From positions 1 to 64,000 of the forward strand of contig JARGOC010000013.1 in NCBI GenBank assembly GCA_029212365.1: 64,000 nucleotides of DNA, written 5' to 3'. Source of the DNA: Roseovarius sp. Lineage in GTDB: Bacteria > Pseudomonadota > Alphaproteobacteria > Rhodobacterales > Rhodobacteraceae. The translations under genes were made by a program, and so were the position numbers. This document shows positions 16,914 to 27,100 of the stretch, one piece after another (position 1 is the first letter of the stretch; every line of letters begins with the position of its first letter). The notes under the pieces are model-generated. The model was not told the origin of the DNA. It searched no databases and saw only the letters and a list, made by a program, of their open reading frames with translations.

Positions 16914-17180
16914 ATGGAGATCTTTGCCAAGGTCCGTTGTGTCCTGCACACCTACCATCGCACCAGTTTTCACTTATGCCCATCAGTGGGATCGGTGCTG
17001 TGCTACTCGCCTTTCAAAGCGGTCCGCCCACCGTTTGCCTGCGGACACTGCAAAACCCGCGAATATATCAATGTCTGGGTCCATCATCCCAGTCCGGGCG
17101 ATTACGGCCAGCTCATCGTCCGCAGACCCGGAAAACTCATCCAGGTTCAGAAATGGCGGATGGTGCGTCTCGGCGAATGA
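16914..17180 (+). CDS. Small hypothetical protein with a CxxC knuckle, possibly a remnant
   Basis: The 88-residue frame ends with a protein-like stretch: FACGHCKTREYINVW followed by GDYGQLIVRRPGKLIQVQ. The first 40 residues are Cys- and aromatic-rich and less convincing. It could be a short zinc-binding protein or the surviving 3' part of a larger gene whose start was replaced by the DUF5946 gene, which begins divergently 19 bases away. No family is recognised and the start codon is uncertain. Confidence 0.35.
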   Translation: MEIFAKVRCVLHTYHRTSFHLCPSVGSVLCYSPFKAVRPPFACGHCKTREYINVWVHHPSPGDYGQLIVRRPGKLIQVQKWRMVRLGE

Positions 17181-17258
17181 GAACACATCGAAACTACATC
17201 GCATGGTGTAGCGATGAGATGCACTGGCCAAAATCAAGCAATCATGGCATGATAGAGC

Positions 17259-17636
17259 ATGTTCAAATGGTTTAAAAAGACGCGGCAGACGCATAGCAAG
17301 ACCGGCTACTGGGTGCATTTCGGTGGCCAATGGATTGCTGTCGGCCTGATGATCTATTTCTGGCGTGCGATGATCCACATGCTCGATACCGTCGAAGCAT
17401 TTGCAGGTGCTTGGCAGAAAAGCACATCAGAGCATTTTGGTTTTGTCGATGGTTTGATAGCGATCCCCGTGCATCTGATCTCGGAACCGGTCTATTTTGC
17501 TCAGCTCGCGTTGATCATTTTCGTGTTGCACCTGACCGTCAATCGCGAAGGATATCGCGGCCCGTCCCATATTCAGCATCGATACAACAGCGGTGCCCTG
17601 GGCACTTTGGCTGTCATGTCCCTTTTCCGCCGCTAA
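17259..17636 (+). CDS. Small inner-membrane hypothetical protein
   Basis: The 125-residue protein has a basic start (MFKWFKKTRQTHSK), a membrane segment around WIAVGLMIYFWRAMI (25-45) and a second around YFAQLALIIFVLHLTV (78-95), then a basic tail. It stops two bases from the end of the convergent dotA gene. No family is recognised. Given its position between the dotB and dotA units it might be an accessory of the mating apparatus such as an entry-exclusion protein, but nothing in the sequence proves this. Confidence 0.6.
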   Translation: MFKWFKKTRQTHSKTGYWVHFGGQWIAVGLMIYFWRAMIHMLDTVEAFAGAWQKSTSEHFGFVDGLIAIPVHLISEPVYFAQLALIIFVLHLTVNREGYRGPSHIQHRYNSGALGTLAVMSLFRR

Positions 17637-17637
17637 C

Positions 17638-19926
17638 TCATTTCTCTTTGGAGGCCTTGTTGGCGATCCTTTTGGGTCGCATGCGACTGTTTGCCAGTCC
17701 GATATTGCCTGCTTGGCTCAATGTACCACCCACGGCCGAGCCAGCCTGATAAGACCCCCCAGCTCCGACCGCTCTCGCCGTCATGGCTGAACCTGCGCCC
17801 AGATCATCCCCTATGCCATCGATCCATTTGAAGATGCGGGCCGGGAAGAGGTTGATCAGGCTGAATGTCCAATCAATGATGACGACGTAGAGCAGGCCGA
17901 CAAAGACGGTCAGCACGGCCATGGTCAGGAACTGCGAGAGAATGCCGAAGGCACCTGGGTCGGCCGCCATCTGGGACGAGAGTGCAGCAAAGAGCATCCC
18001 GTTCAGTGAAAATGCTGCAATCCGGAACAGCACCATGCCGAGCAAGAATCCGAAGATCATCAGGAGCGGTGTCAGAAACAACATCAACAACAGCGACCAG
18101 CCCTTGCGCGAGATGTTTGAAGAGATGCCATGCCCGTCCATGGACAGCATGGCGACGGCCCAGAGGGGTGCTGCGAAGACCGCTTCGATAACGAGCAGCA
18201 TGAAGGCGAGAACCGCGATTAACCAGATCACGGCGGGGAGATAGGGCAGCACGAAGCCGACAAATATTGCGGCGAAGATGCCGATCTGGAAGAGACCGCT
18301 CGTCAGCGAGGCGAGTGTGGCGGGGATCGATCCGAAGAGCGGCACCGCAGAGGCTGTTGCCAGAACGCCGATCGCCACCACCGCATATGTCAGGAACGTC
18401 GAAGCGTAGGCCATCAGCCCGATCATCGGATCAACCGTGATGGTGTCCGGCGCGAGCAGCTGGATGCCCTTCAGCAGATTGGTCGGGGGCGGCAGGAAGT
18501 TTTCGGGCGAGGACGCATCATCACCAGCATAGGCCCGCTCGGTGATAAACTCCCTCAACCCAGCAATGGCTGCTGCCTCATTCCATGCCGAGACACTGGC
18601 ATTGTAGCTCGCCCCGATCCCGGCAAGTATCTTTTGTGCATCCCGGTCCGCGTTGCTCTGGAACCAGTAGGATTTGCCAAGCTCGGTCGCCAGCGTGTTC
18701 TGGATGCCGCCGTTCAGGGTTGTCGAGATCAAAGTACCTGGCGTGGCGGTTGGAAACATGCCGGCAACGGCATTCGCATCACCAGAGATTTTGCTGATCA
18801 GCATGTAGTAGGATCCCGCCATCATCCAGCCGCCCGTCTTCAGATCACCGGCAATCGCCGTCGGCGCGGAGAGCGCCCCTCCCCCATCGCTGCCGATGGA
18901 CTGGATTTGTTGCGAGATCGGCGTTCCACTCTCGGTCTGAACAAGGGTCGAAAGCGCGTTTGGATTCACGATTGGATTGACGATGGCGGAATGCTGTTGA
19001 CGGAGGGCCCGCATCATGGCCGCAAGGTTCGGGAAATCGCCGGGCGCGATTATCTCACGCGCCGATATCTTGGCGACAACGGTTTCAGCGGATCCGCGCA
19101 TCTCGGCGCGGAGCGCATCGATCAGGTTCCGCATGCCGGTATTGATCGTGTCCATATTCGTCGCCGGGCTGATCCGTTTCAGGGCTGCCGTTGCCGGTGG
19201 TAGTGTCACCGAGCCACAGGCGCTCGTGATCGTCGGCGTGGAGTATGTCAAAATCTGCGGCGTATAAGCGTCAATCAGATCGGTGGCCGGGGCCGGGGCG
19301 AGATCGGACCAGATACCGCCACTGACCAGTTGCAGATCGCCGCCTTTCGAGACCTCAAAATTGTAAGCGGCGCGACAGAACTCCATGCGCCACAATTGCT
19401 GCAGGAAACGCGCATCGGATCCAACATAATCCGTGCCAACAATGGGCACTTCATCTGCGACGATCAGGTCGGCTGTTTGGTTCCAGAAGAACGTACCCGC
19501 CGCCGTCCCTGCCCGCACCACATAAGATACACCGTGTTGGATACCGTTATAGCCATTGCCGAGCGGGATCAGCAGGGCAAAAGCAGTCAAAACGCGGATC
19601 GGTACCCAGATCGTCGATTTCTGGCCAAGCACGATCCCTTCATGAGCGGAATCGAGCGTGCCCTGGAAGATGTTGTAGAGCAGGAACAGCGCGCCCACCG
19701 CCAAAAACAGGATGTTGAACGACAACATCAGGAGCGAGATCACGGTCCGGTTGTTGGCTGCCGGTCCCGGAAACAGATCGCCGAAGATCAGATTAAAGAA
19801 TGTGTTAGAGCGATCATCCCCGTCTCCACTAAAGATGTCAGGAACGCTGATCTCTTGTGCGAAGCTGGCATCTGGCAGGACCAGAAGGAGAAGAACGGCG
19901 AGGGTGAGTTTTGCAGTATCCCTCAT
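17638..19926 (-). CDS. dotA: DotA/TraY-like polytopic inner-membrane protein
   Basis: This 762-residue protein has a signal-like N-terminus (LTLAVLLLLVLPDASFA), a hallmark early segment NRTVISLLMLSFNILFLAVG and QGTLDSAHEGIVLGQKSTIW, and at least six membrane segments, four clustered after residue 510. A long periplasmic region lies between about 135 and 500. The length is that of R64 TraY (about 745), shorter than Legionella DotA. It is the last gene of the long reverse operon, overlapping the preceding gene by ATGA. DotA/TraY is needed for channel function; its exact role is unsettled. Confidence 0.9.
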   Translation of the reverse strand: MRDTAKLTLAVLLLLVLPDASFAQEISVPDIFSGDGDDRSNTFFNLIFGDLFPGPAANNRTVISLLMLSFNILFLAVGALFLLYNIFQGTLDSAHEGIVLGQKSTIWVPIRVLTAFALLIPLGNGYNGIQHGVSYVVRAGTAAGTFFWNQTADLIVADEVPIVGTDYVGSDARFLQQLWRMEFCRAAYNFEVSKGGDLQLVSGGIWSDLAPAPATDLIDAYTPQILTYSTPTITSACGSVTLPPATAALKRISPATNMDTINTGMRNLIDALRAEMRGSAETVVAKISAREIIAPGDFPNLAAMMRALRQQHSAIVNPIVNPNALSTLVQTESGTPISQQIQSIGSDGGGALSAPTAIAGDLKTGGWMMAGSYYMLISKISGDANAVAGMFPTATPGTLISTTLNGGIQNTLATELGKSYWFQSNADRDAQKILAGIGASYNASVSAWNEAAAIAGLREFITERAYAGDDASSPENFLPPPTNLLKGIQLLAPDTITVDPMIGLMAYASTFLTYAVVAIGVLATASAVPLFGSIPATLASLTSGLFQIGIFAAIFVGFVLPYLPAVIWLIAVLAFMLLVIEAVFAAPLWAVAMLSMDGHGISSNISRKGWSLLLMLFLTPLLMIFGFLLGMVLFRIAAFSLNGMLFAALSSQMAADPGAFGILSQFLTMAVLTVFVGLLYVVIIDWTFSLINLFPARIFKWIDGIGDDLGAGSAMTARAVGAGGSYQAGSAVGGTLSQAGNIGLANSRMRPKRIANKASKEK

Positions 19927-20486
19927 TGCTTGCGCTCCCGATCCGTAGGGCGGTGTTCGCGGTGCTTGGTGGGCACGATAATTTGCATGTTGCGCGGCAG
20001 GCGCGTGGTCAGATAGTCAAAGAACCCGCCAAACCTGCCCTGTTCGATGATCCAGGCGAAGAAGTCGGCCCGGACGGCCCGAAAGATCGCAAAGAGAAAC
20101 AGGGCTGCCAGGCTGATCACAACAATCCGCCCGATCCCAAAAAAGATCAGTCCGACCGGGATGGCGAGGACAGCGACCAAAGCAGCATATTGAAAACACA
20201 CCCGCTGCATGCGCCAACCCTCATATTGTCGTTCGAGTTCCAACTCGCTCATGTCGCGCGCCATTTCCTGGAACCGCGCGATGCCGCCATCTTCGTAGCG
20301 ACCTGTCAGGCCTTTGGTATCGAGCGCTTTCGGGCGGACTCGATCCGCAAGATCGCCAATGAAGTCCGCTCCTAGTTTGCTGGCCTCAAAGGCCTTGTCG
20401 ACCCGGCCCCGGCGCGCGAAGAACCCGGCCGCGCGGCGGGCGCGGCTTGCTCTCGGCTCAGACTGGTCATCCTGATTGCGCGCCAT
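19923..20486 (-). CDS. IcmV/TraX-like membrane protein
   Basis: The 187-residue protein has a basic, Arg-rich N-terminus and two close membrane segments (VCFQYAALVAVLAIPVGLIF and IGRIVVISLAALFLFAIF, about 97-135), followed by RADFFAWIIEQGRFGGFFDYL. This layout and its place directly before dotA match IcmV of Legionella and TraX of R64. Assignment rests on topology and gene order more than on motifs. It overlaps dotA by ATGA. Confidence 0.6.
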   Translation of the reverse strand: MARNQDDQSEPRASRARRAAGFFARRGRVDKAFEASKLGADFIGDLADRVRPKALDTKGLTGRYEDGGIARFQEMARDMSELELERQYEGWRMQRVCFQYAALVAVLAIPVGLIFFGIGRIVVISLAALFLFAIFRAVRADFFAWIIEQGRFGGFFDYLTTRLPRNMQIIVPTKHREHRPTDRERKQ

Positions 20487-20505
20487 ATCCGGTCACATCT
20501 CTCCA

Positions 20506-21663
20506 TCAATTGCCCAGGGGTGCGCCGCCGCCGGCGCCTTCGGTGCCATCGATCATCGTGGCGAGCGTTGCTGCTTCAACCGCTGCCACCCGCCGTTCCA
20601 GACCAAACCGCATCCAATTCACATGGAGGTTCAGCGCCTGGGTCAGCAGCAGTTCGCGATTGACTGCGTCCGGCGACATCTTGGCGATGGACTGATGCCA
20701 GTCGGGATTGGCGAACCGGGAATAGACGAAGATATCGACCGCCTGCAGCGACGAGACCTTGTCACCAACCGCATTGGGATAGGCGGGTCCGGCCGCGTCG
20801 CGGGCCCAGCTGGCCAGCTCTGTGCCACCGGTCGGTGTGGCGATATCACCGAGATAGGTGAAGACGGCATGTGACGCCGAGCGCCTTGTCGCATCGACCT
20901 GACGGGACGCGATACGGGCAAGCCCTGTCGGTGTCTTGGCCTCCTCCGTCGTCACCGGTTTGGGCGGCAGTGGATCGACCATGTTGTTGACAAGACGTGC
21001 ATAGGCCTGCGCCACCTGCTGGTCAGACGTATCAAGCGTGATGGCTTCGGTGATGAGGCGCACATCTGATGTCGGATCGGCGTAGCCGGCGACATTTCTA
21101 AGATTATCACGGTCCACCTTTATTTCCTGGGCAAGGGCTAGCCCGCCGGAGCGGACAGGCGCACCCGCCGCGCCGTTCCCGTAGGACCGGTTGCGCGAGA
21201 GGTTCGCGATATCCATACCGCCCACGCCTTGGCTCGTCTGCCCTCCACCGAAGTTGAGGACGCCCGACAAATCGATACAGGCGGAGACGGCCGGATCATA
21301 GCGTCCACCCTCTGCCGCCGCCCGGATCTTCTGGCGCTCACGCAGCACTGCGTTCTGGTCCTGACCCTCCGCGATCCGTTTGGCCGCTTCGGTTTCGCGC
21401 TTTGAATAGGCTGACAGCTGAGCGACGCCCTTGAGGATGTTGTCGACGATATAGTTGCCAACCTCTGTCGTGTGATTGTTCACGTTGATCCGGGCCGTGC
21501 GCACGATGTTCTGCACGCCGCCGCAGGAGCAACCGCCAAAGGCATAGCTTGGTGTCGCCAGCGTAAAGACCCATGCAGCCGTGAATACAGTCAGCGCACT
21601 GCCAAACGATGTTGATCTGAGGAGTGAACGACCCATTAGTAACTGTCGGATTCTAGTTTTCAT
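20506..21663 (-). CDS. TraW/IcmX-like secreted component
   Basis: The 385-residue product has a signal peptide ending near TPSYA (about 36-41) and then a striking FGGCSCGGVQNIV. The mature part is soluble, helical and Gly-rich in the middle. In R64 and Legionella the genes traW and icmX lie beside traX/icmV and traY/dotA and encode periplasmic proteins of similar size, so this is most likely the equivalent. Sequence-level homology cannot be confirmed by eye. Its start overlaps the preceding small gene. Confidence 0.6.
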   Translation of the reverse strand: MKTRIRQLLMGRSLLRSTSFGSALTVFTAAWVFTLATPSYAFGGCSCGGVQNIVRTARINVNNHTTEVGNYIVDNILKGVAQLSAYSKRETEAAKRIAEGQDQNAVLRERQKIRAAAEGGRYDPAVSACIDLSGVLNFGGGQTSQGVGGMDIANLSRNRSYGNGAAGAPVRSGGLALAQEIKVDRDNLRNVAGYADPTSDVRLITEAITLDTSDQQVAQAYARLVNNMVDPLPPKPVTTEEAKTPTGLARIASRQVDATRRSASHAVFTYLGDIATPTGGTELASWARDAAGPAYPNAVGDKVSSLQAVDIFVYSRFANPDWHQSIAKMSPDAVNRELLLTQALNLHVNWMRFGLERRVAAVEAATLATMIDGTEGAGGGAPLGN

Positions 21664-21922
21664 TGCCGGTCTCCTTCTCCTGCGTCTTGTCTTTGTCCCC
21701 GCGAATGATGTCGTTCACCTCATCGAGATTGTTTCTGGATGTCGTGCTGCCTTGGCTCTGAATGCCGGGATGCTCGGTTGGCACCTGTTGACCACCCGTC
21801 AGCGTTTTCGGAATCTGGAAGCTGGTGAATTGCGTCAGCAAGGCAAAGGCCACCACAGCCAGAACCACAAATAGGGCAATCCATTTGCCCAAAGTCATCT
21901 TGCCCAAAATATTACCCGCCAT
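21653..21922 (-). CDS. Small single-pass membrane protein of the transfer operon
   Basis: The ATG at 21922 follows a strong GGAGG and gives 89 residues: MAGNILGKMTLGKWIALFVV opens into one membrane segment (about 13-33), then a periplasmic Pro/Gln-rich stretch and a charged tail (DEVNDIIRGDKDKTQEKETG). The start overlaps the end of the upstream gene, and its end overlaps the TraW/IcmX-like gene, so it is expressed with the operon. No homologue in R64 or Dot/Icm is recognised. Confidence 0.7.
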   Translation of the reverse strand: MAGNILGKMTLGKWIALFVVLAVVAFALLTQFTSFQIPKTLTGGQQVPTEHPGIQSQGSTTSRNNLDEVNDIIRGDKDKTQEKETGNEN

Positions 21923-22520
21923 TTCCGCCTCCATAGATAAGCTCATAGACCGCATCGAGATTGGTCGGGCTGACGGTGGTGCCATTGACCGTCACACCCT
22001 GCCCGGTTTGGCCACCGCCGACATTCAGATCGACGCCCCCAATGGCCGTTGTCGAATTACCGGTCAGACCTCCGATCGGCATGAAGTTGAATGAAGGCAG
22101 TTGGAGCAGGTTGCTCACCCGTGAGGTCAACTCGTTCATCTTGTCTTGCGCAAAGGAACAGACCTGGCCTTGCGCCTGACTGACGGCGCTTTGAAAAATC
22201 CCCTGCAGGTTTGGTACCTGGATTGCGATGTCGAGATTGACGTCCAGCAGATTGTCGAGACAGCCAAGTGCGCCAATGGAATGCGGTTTCTTCAGCGCGT
22301 CTTCGCCGCGCAGTACTTCTGCTTCGATCCCGGATCGGATCGCATTGGTCAGGTTCAGCTTCACCGTGTCGGTACAGCCCTGCCCGCCTGACGGAAAGAG
22401 CTGCAGGATTTGATCGTTGGTCGATTGCGCCTGTGCGACTGTACCCTGCGCAGTAAACACTCCGGCAAGAAGTGCCGCAGTCAGGAACCGGCGCAGTTTC
22501 AAGTTCGGTTTTTTGGTCAT
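21912..22520 (-). CDS. Secreted hypothetical protein of the transfer operon
   Basis: The 202-residue protein starts MTKKPNLKLRRFLTAALLAG with a cleavage region near TVAQAQS (about 30). The mature part has three Cys (GCTD, LGCLDN, VCSF) that could form disulfides, a helical middle and a Gly-rich C-terminus. It resembles small periplasmic conjugation proteins found beside lytic transglycosylases, but I cannot name a family. The disulfide-forming trbB-like gene at 29082 might serve it. Overlaps the transglycosylase gene by ATGA. Confidence 0.65.
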   Translation of the reverse strand: MTKKPNLKLRRFLTAALLAGVFTAQGTVAQAQSTNDQILQLFPSGGQGCTDTVKLNLTNAIRSGIEAEVLRGEDALKKPHSIGALGCLDNLLDVNLDIAIQVPNLQGIFQSAVSQAQGQVCSFAQDKMNELTSRVSNLLQLPSFNFMPIGGLTGNSTTAIGGVDLNVGGGQTGQGVTVNGTTVSPTNLDAVYELIYGGGNGG

Positions 22521-23263
22521 TGGGAGCCTCCAAGTGTGGGCCGTTCCCCCTGGAACGGTGGGGTTTCGCGAATGAGAATGGGACGTTTGGCCCCCAGACC
22601 CGGAAAACCTTCGGTTTGCTCGAAGGTCCCGCCGGTTCCAGTGCCTCCGGCAAATGTCGTACCGGATGCCCCACCGATGCGGTTCATCAGATGGGACTGC
22701 AATTCATCGTAGGAGCTGAACCCGTTGGCTGTGAGATATTCGGGCGGAAACACGGTTGGATCGAAGCCGCTCTCGACCCAGTTGTTCAGAGCCCCGGCGC
22801 CCAGGAAATGCGCGGCCGTCAGAAGCCCACTTTCGGTGAAGGTGACACCATTGATCGTTTGTCCGGCCAATCCGCGGGTTTGAGACGAGAGCGCCGCAAG
22901 ATTGCGGTTGGTCAGAGTGCCGAATGCCTGATCCTGCAGCGTATGGCCGGCGGAGGAGTTCAGAAAGCCACTGAGGGATGATACGCCCTGGCTTGTTGCT
23001 TGCGATGTCCACTCATAATTGCTCCAGCTACCCCGCGATCCGCCGGTGTGTCGGACATAACCGAGGCTTGCGAGTGTCCCGGCGGTGATCTGGTAAGCGC
23101 CAGCTGCTGTGCCGCCTTGCGTGTTCAACGCGCCGTAATTGCCGCCCGATTCCTGTGTGCGGATCAGGTCCGCATAGGTGTCGGCAAATGCCGCACCGGC
23201 CCACACCGCGACAGAAAGGATGACAATAGATGCTCTCAACAAGAACTGACGGACCGATCTCAT
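22517..23263 (-). CDS. Lytic transglycosylase-like periplasmic protein
   Basis: A signal peptide (ILSVAVWAGAAFA, cleaved near 28) is followed by a lysozyme-like pattern: YADLIRTQESGGNYGALN with the probable catalytic Glu, then GTAAGAYQITAGTL (G-x-YQI motif). A later segment resembles the lobe of such enzymes (QDQAFGTLTNRNL). The last 50 residues are Gly/Thr-rich and low complexity. Such enzymes open peptidoglycan for channel assembly. Length is 248 residues. Overlaps both neighbours by ATGA. Confidence 0.75.
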   Translation of the reverse strand: MRSVRQFLLRASIVILSVAVWAGAAFADTYADLIRTQESGGNYGALNTQGGTAAGAYQITAGTLASLGYVRHTGGSRGSWSNYEWTSQATSQGVSSLSGFLNSSAGHTLQDQAFGTLTNRNLAALSSQTRGLAGQTINGVTFTESGLLTAAHFLGAGALNNWVESGFDPTVFPPEYLTANGFSSYDELQSHLMNRIGGASGTTFAGGTGTGGTFEQTEGFPGLGAKRPILIRETPPFQGERPTLGGSQ

Positions 23264-24159
23264 TCGACCGTCCCCGCGATCGCGACCTGCTGGATCGGGA
23301 TGGTCTCCATCTGTGCGCCTGTGGAGGGGGAGATCACACTCACGCCATTCCGGCTGAGGACCTCCACACCGCGGAACCCGTTCTCATCACGGGCCGTCTT
23401 TGAGACACCGACCACGCCTTCAAGCGCCCGGATCATCCGGAAGGATTGATCGCGCTCATTGACGAGAAAGACTGGACAGGTCGATTGGCCGCAAAAATAA
23501 GGGGAACGCACAACGATGATTTTCTCACCGCCCACTTTGAGATCGACGTCATAGACGCTGACCTCGGGTGGTCCGAACGACGTCGCCGTGGTCTCATCGA
23601 TATTGGCCCCAAGTTCCTTGCCGACAAGCGCAAGTTCTGCCTCATTGGCATCACGTTCTTTGCGCCCGTCGAGATTGGGTTGCGGCACGTAGGCCTGGCT
23701 GTTCCAGACCCAGACGCGCCCGTCTTCGATGATCGAGCGCATGCCTGTGGGTGTGACGGCGGAAAGTCCGAGTTGGTCTGTGGCCGGACGACGATAGATC
23801 TCCAACCATTTCTCATTGTGAAAGAGCGCGACGTTGAAACACTCGGTGTCGCAATTGCGGCTCTTGCCGATCTTCAGAAACAGCTGTTCGGGATCATCGT
23901 TGGGGGCCTCTAACCAAACCCGCACAGCCTTCACATAAGTGAAGTCACGTCCATACATGCGCCTGGCGATGCTCAAGGCTTGCGGATCGTTGCGCACAAA
24001 AGACAATTTCTGGACGGCGATATCGCCGCCGGGCTGGTTGTTTTCGCGGCTGTCTTCCGCGAGCGCGGAGAGTACGCCCATCGTGAGGAGCAAAATTGCC
24101 AGATAGATCGGAAGCGGCGAACGTTTCCGCTTATGTGGTGATTGCAAGAAAAAGTTCAT
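23260..24159 (-). CDS. Periplasmic or membrane-anchored hypothetical protein of the transfer operon
   Basis: The 299-residue protein has a basic start and one hydrophobic segment (PIYLAILLLTMGVLSALA, about 17-34), then a soluble domain with likely disulfide cysteines in RNCDTECFNVALF and FCGQSTCPVFLVNERDQSF. The two paired-Cys motifs and beta-rich composition suggest an exported fold. No R64 or Dot/Icm counterpart is recognised. It starts inside the stop of dotO (ATGA), so it is made together with that ATPase and is probably a lineage-specific channel part. Confidence 0.65.
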   Translation of the reverse strand: MNFFLQSPHKRKRSPLPIYLAILLLTMGVLSALAEDSRENNQPGGDIAVQKLSFVRNDPQALSIARRMYGRDFTYVKAVRVWLEAPNDDPEQLFLKIGKSRNCDTECFNVALFHNEKWLEIYRRPATDQLGLSAVTPTGMRSIIEDGRVWVWNSQAYVPQPNLDGRKERDANEAELALVGKELGANIDETTATSFGPPEVSVYDVDLKVGGEKIIVVRSPYFCGQSTCPVFLVNERDQSFRMIRALEGVVGVSKTARDENGFRGVEVLSRNGVSVISPSTGAQMETIPIQQVAIAGTVE

Positions 24160-27100
24160 TGGAAAGCCCCTTTCACAAGATCATCCGCCATGCGACCGAT
24201 CACGTTTGAGCGCACGGTGTCGTCGATCATCTGTCCCGATGACATCAGGCCTTCGAGTTCTGCTTCGATTTCGGGTTTTGCAGAACCCGAGGGAAAACGC
24301 CGGGCGAGGATGCGCCGGGCTTCGGCACTGCCGAGCCGCTCGTAAAGCAATGCGCGCAATGCGGTGTCCTCGGCCGTCGTTGAAAGCGCCCATAGCTCAA
24401 TCGGGCCGAGCTGGTTGTAGAAATGCTGCACATAGGTCTGAGATTTGAGCTTGAAGATCGCGACAATCGGTGCGCCTTCGCCCGGCTCCGGCCCGGTCAA
24501 CCGGCTAATGACCGGCTTGAGGCTGGGTGGCAGATCATACGTGTCCATGACCGTGCGCACGCTCTCGGCCGTTGGTACGTTACACAGGAAGATGTTGGTG
24601 GCGAGTTCGCGGATCGAATGATCAAAATCGCCGATCAATTGGCTGGCGAGCGAGATCTGCACGCCCGCCTTTCGGCCAACGCGCACATCGGCGACGACCT
24701 GGTCGCGAATGCCGAGCCCTCCCGTCAAATGATATTCATCGATGCAAATTCGTTTCGGCATCTGGCGGTTGTTCTGGAAGCGGAGCAGGTGATGCGCCTT
24801 GACCGGCTCGGATAGGTTTGATGATTTGATCTCATCTTCATCGAGCCAGAAGTCGGATGTCAGGGTCTGGCGCGCCATCATATACATGACTGCTGTTTGT
24901 TTGCGGCCGCGCTTGCCCGTGGCCTCTGTCACGCCGGCGAGATCGAAGGCGACGACACGGGCGTTGGAGACATCGAAGCGGGTTGGGCTGGAGAGGATCA
25001 CATATTGTTTGATCGCCGCCGTGATCTGCCTCTGGAACGCGCCCACCATCGGCTCCTGTGTTGATTGCACCCGCATATCAACAAAGGGTTCGCGCACGGT
25101 CTCCGCGTTGGAGATCGGAATGAGATCGCCGAGGATTGGCACTGCCAGTCGCTGTGCAAGCGCTGCCGCGTGATATTCGTTTCTCTCAAACAGGAAATCG
25201 ACGATCTCCCACCAGCTCGTTTCCTCATCCACTTCGAAATGGTGTTTTCGCAGTGCGTCATCGACCTTCAGATCCATGGTCGACGAATAACGCTTCGGGC
25301 TCATCTCGTCGGAATAATAGCGATAGGCTTCATCCACACAGGCTTCGGCCAGTTGCGACACCCCGTCATAGGGCGCGTCAGCATCTTCCGGTGTGCAAAT
25401 CAGCGCGATCAAATTGACCAGGAAGGCCCGCTCATGGGCAAAGGGTTTTCGGCAACACAGTTGTGTGTCGAACGGATTGACGGCATTCTGCTCGACCATT
25501 TTCAACCGGTGGAACATCGCCTCATGCCGCCGGTTTGGTGGCAAGGCATCTCTGATCAGACTGATCAGGCCCGACGAGGACGGGCCGATATCAATGATCG
25601 CGATGCGTGGCAGGATGGCCTGATTGTCCCCGCCCCTGCCCGATTGGGGCGACAGCGCCACCCCGAGATTGATCGCGTTCATCAGCACCGATTTACCGGA
25701 CCCCGGCGTGCCGACCATGATATCGACGCTGGCGTTCTGCTTGGACGAACCCGGTTGATAAGGAAACGGCTTACCGTCTGCGGTGCGAAAGATGATCGAA
25801 CCGCGTGTCCAGGGACAGGCCGGACGCACGATCGGGGCCATGGCGAGCACGTCCAGGAGATCGGCGGCACAGCTTTCGGCGGTAGAGGCGGTCGACAGGC
25901 CAAGGGCTGAAGACATGACACAATCAAGCGGATCGCCAACAACGGCGTTGGTGTGACAATTGCCCCAGGACTTGACCATTTCCTGCAGCGAAGAGACATG
26001 GGAACGGAGCTGTCCGACTTCGTCGGCGGGGGCCCAGGCCGCAAATGAGGCACGCCAGCGGATGACGGTGTTGCCGTCGCCATCCGTTTGTCGCAGCCGC
26101 TCGAAACTCTCTTTGATCCGACCATTATGCGTGGGGGCAGTCCAGGCGAGGAGCCGCGCCAGCTGTTCGCGGAACACCTGTCCGGCAAAACCGCCGCTTT
26201 CCATCAGGATCGAGCACCGCCACGAGATCTTGGTGCCATTGGCGATGACCCGGCGGATCAGTTCGTTAAACTGAACGACGATCTCTGGAGGCAGCACGAT
26301 ATCGAAACCGGAAAAGACACTATTGCCGATCCGCACGATCTTGCCATCGATGACATCAGCATGGTCGGTGAAAATCTGCTCCGAGAGTTTTGGCCAGACC
26401 AGATTGGAGATGTCTTTGCGGTTGATCTGACGCCCCAAACTCGGCAGCCGTGCCTTCAAATAGTCACCGGGCAAGGTCGCGCGCCAGGGGTGGTTCAGGC
26501 CGAGTGTGTCCGGTGCCACGATCTTCCGGATCGCATTTAATGCCGCATAATTATCAAGCAGTTCGAGCGCGATCCCCGCAGAACTAAACTCACGTCCGAG
26601 TGCCGTGACAAAACTGTCGTGGCGGATGGCCAGTCCTTCAAGTGCTGTGTCGGGTATTTGGCCAAGGGAAATCGGCGGTGCGGCATTCAGGGCCTTGTTG
26701 CGTTTTTTCTGACTGGCGTTTCTGTCTTCCGCCGTCAGGAGCGAGGGACGCGACCACAGCGCCAGATAACAGCGCTCACCATAGAGTTTGCTGGGAAGCA
26801 ATTTGCGCCGTTCGTCCAGAAGATCATGCAGATCAAGGGCATTGTCTCTTGCGACCCGCGCGCTGTCCTCAATGATCGTCTCGACCTCGCGTGTCCCGAG
26901 CTCCGGCGAATGTCCGAACCAGAACTGCAGGGCGAGCCCGGGTTTGGAAAAGAACGGCGACAGGCCGACCCGCAATCGGTCGCAGGCCTCGGTCACATCC
27001 TCCTCGCCGGGCAATGACCGGAAGCCGTCCAGCCGAAAGACCGACATCATAGAGCCGTCATCGGCCACGAGCGCATTCTCACCCTGGGCGGTTTCAAGAC

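Noticed and set aside
16909..17211. Alternative forward frame over the 16914-17180 candidate
   Set aside because: Ser/Pro/Arg-rich composition with no strand or helix pattern; the 16914 frame is more protein-like.
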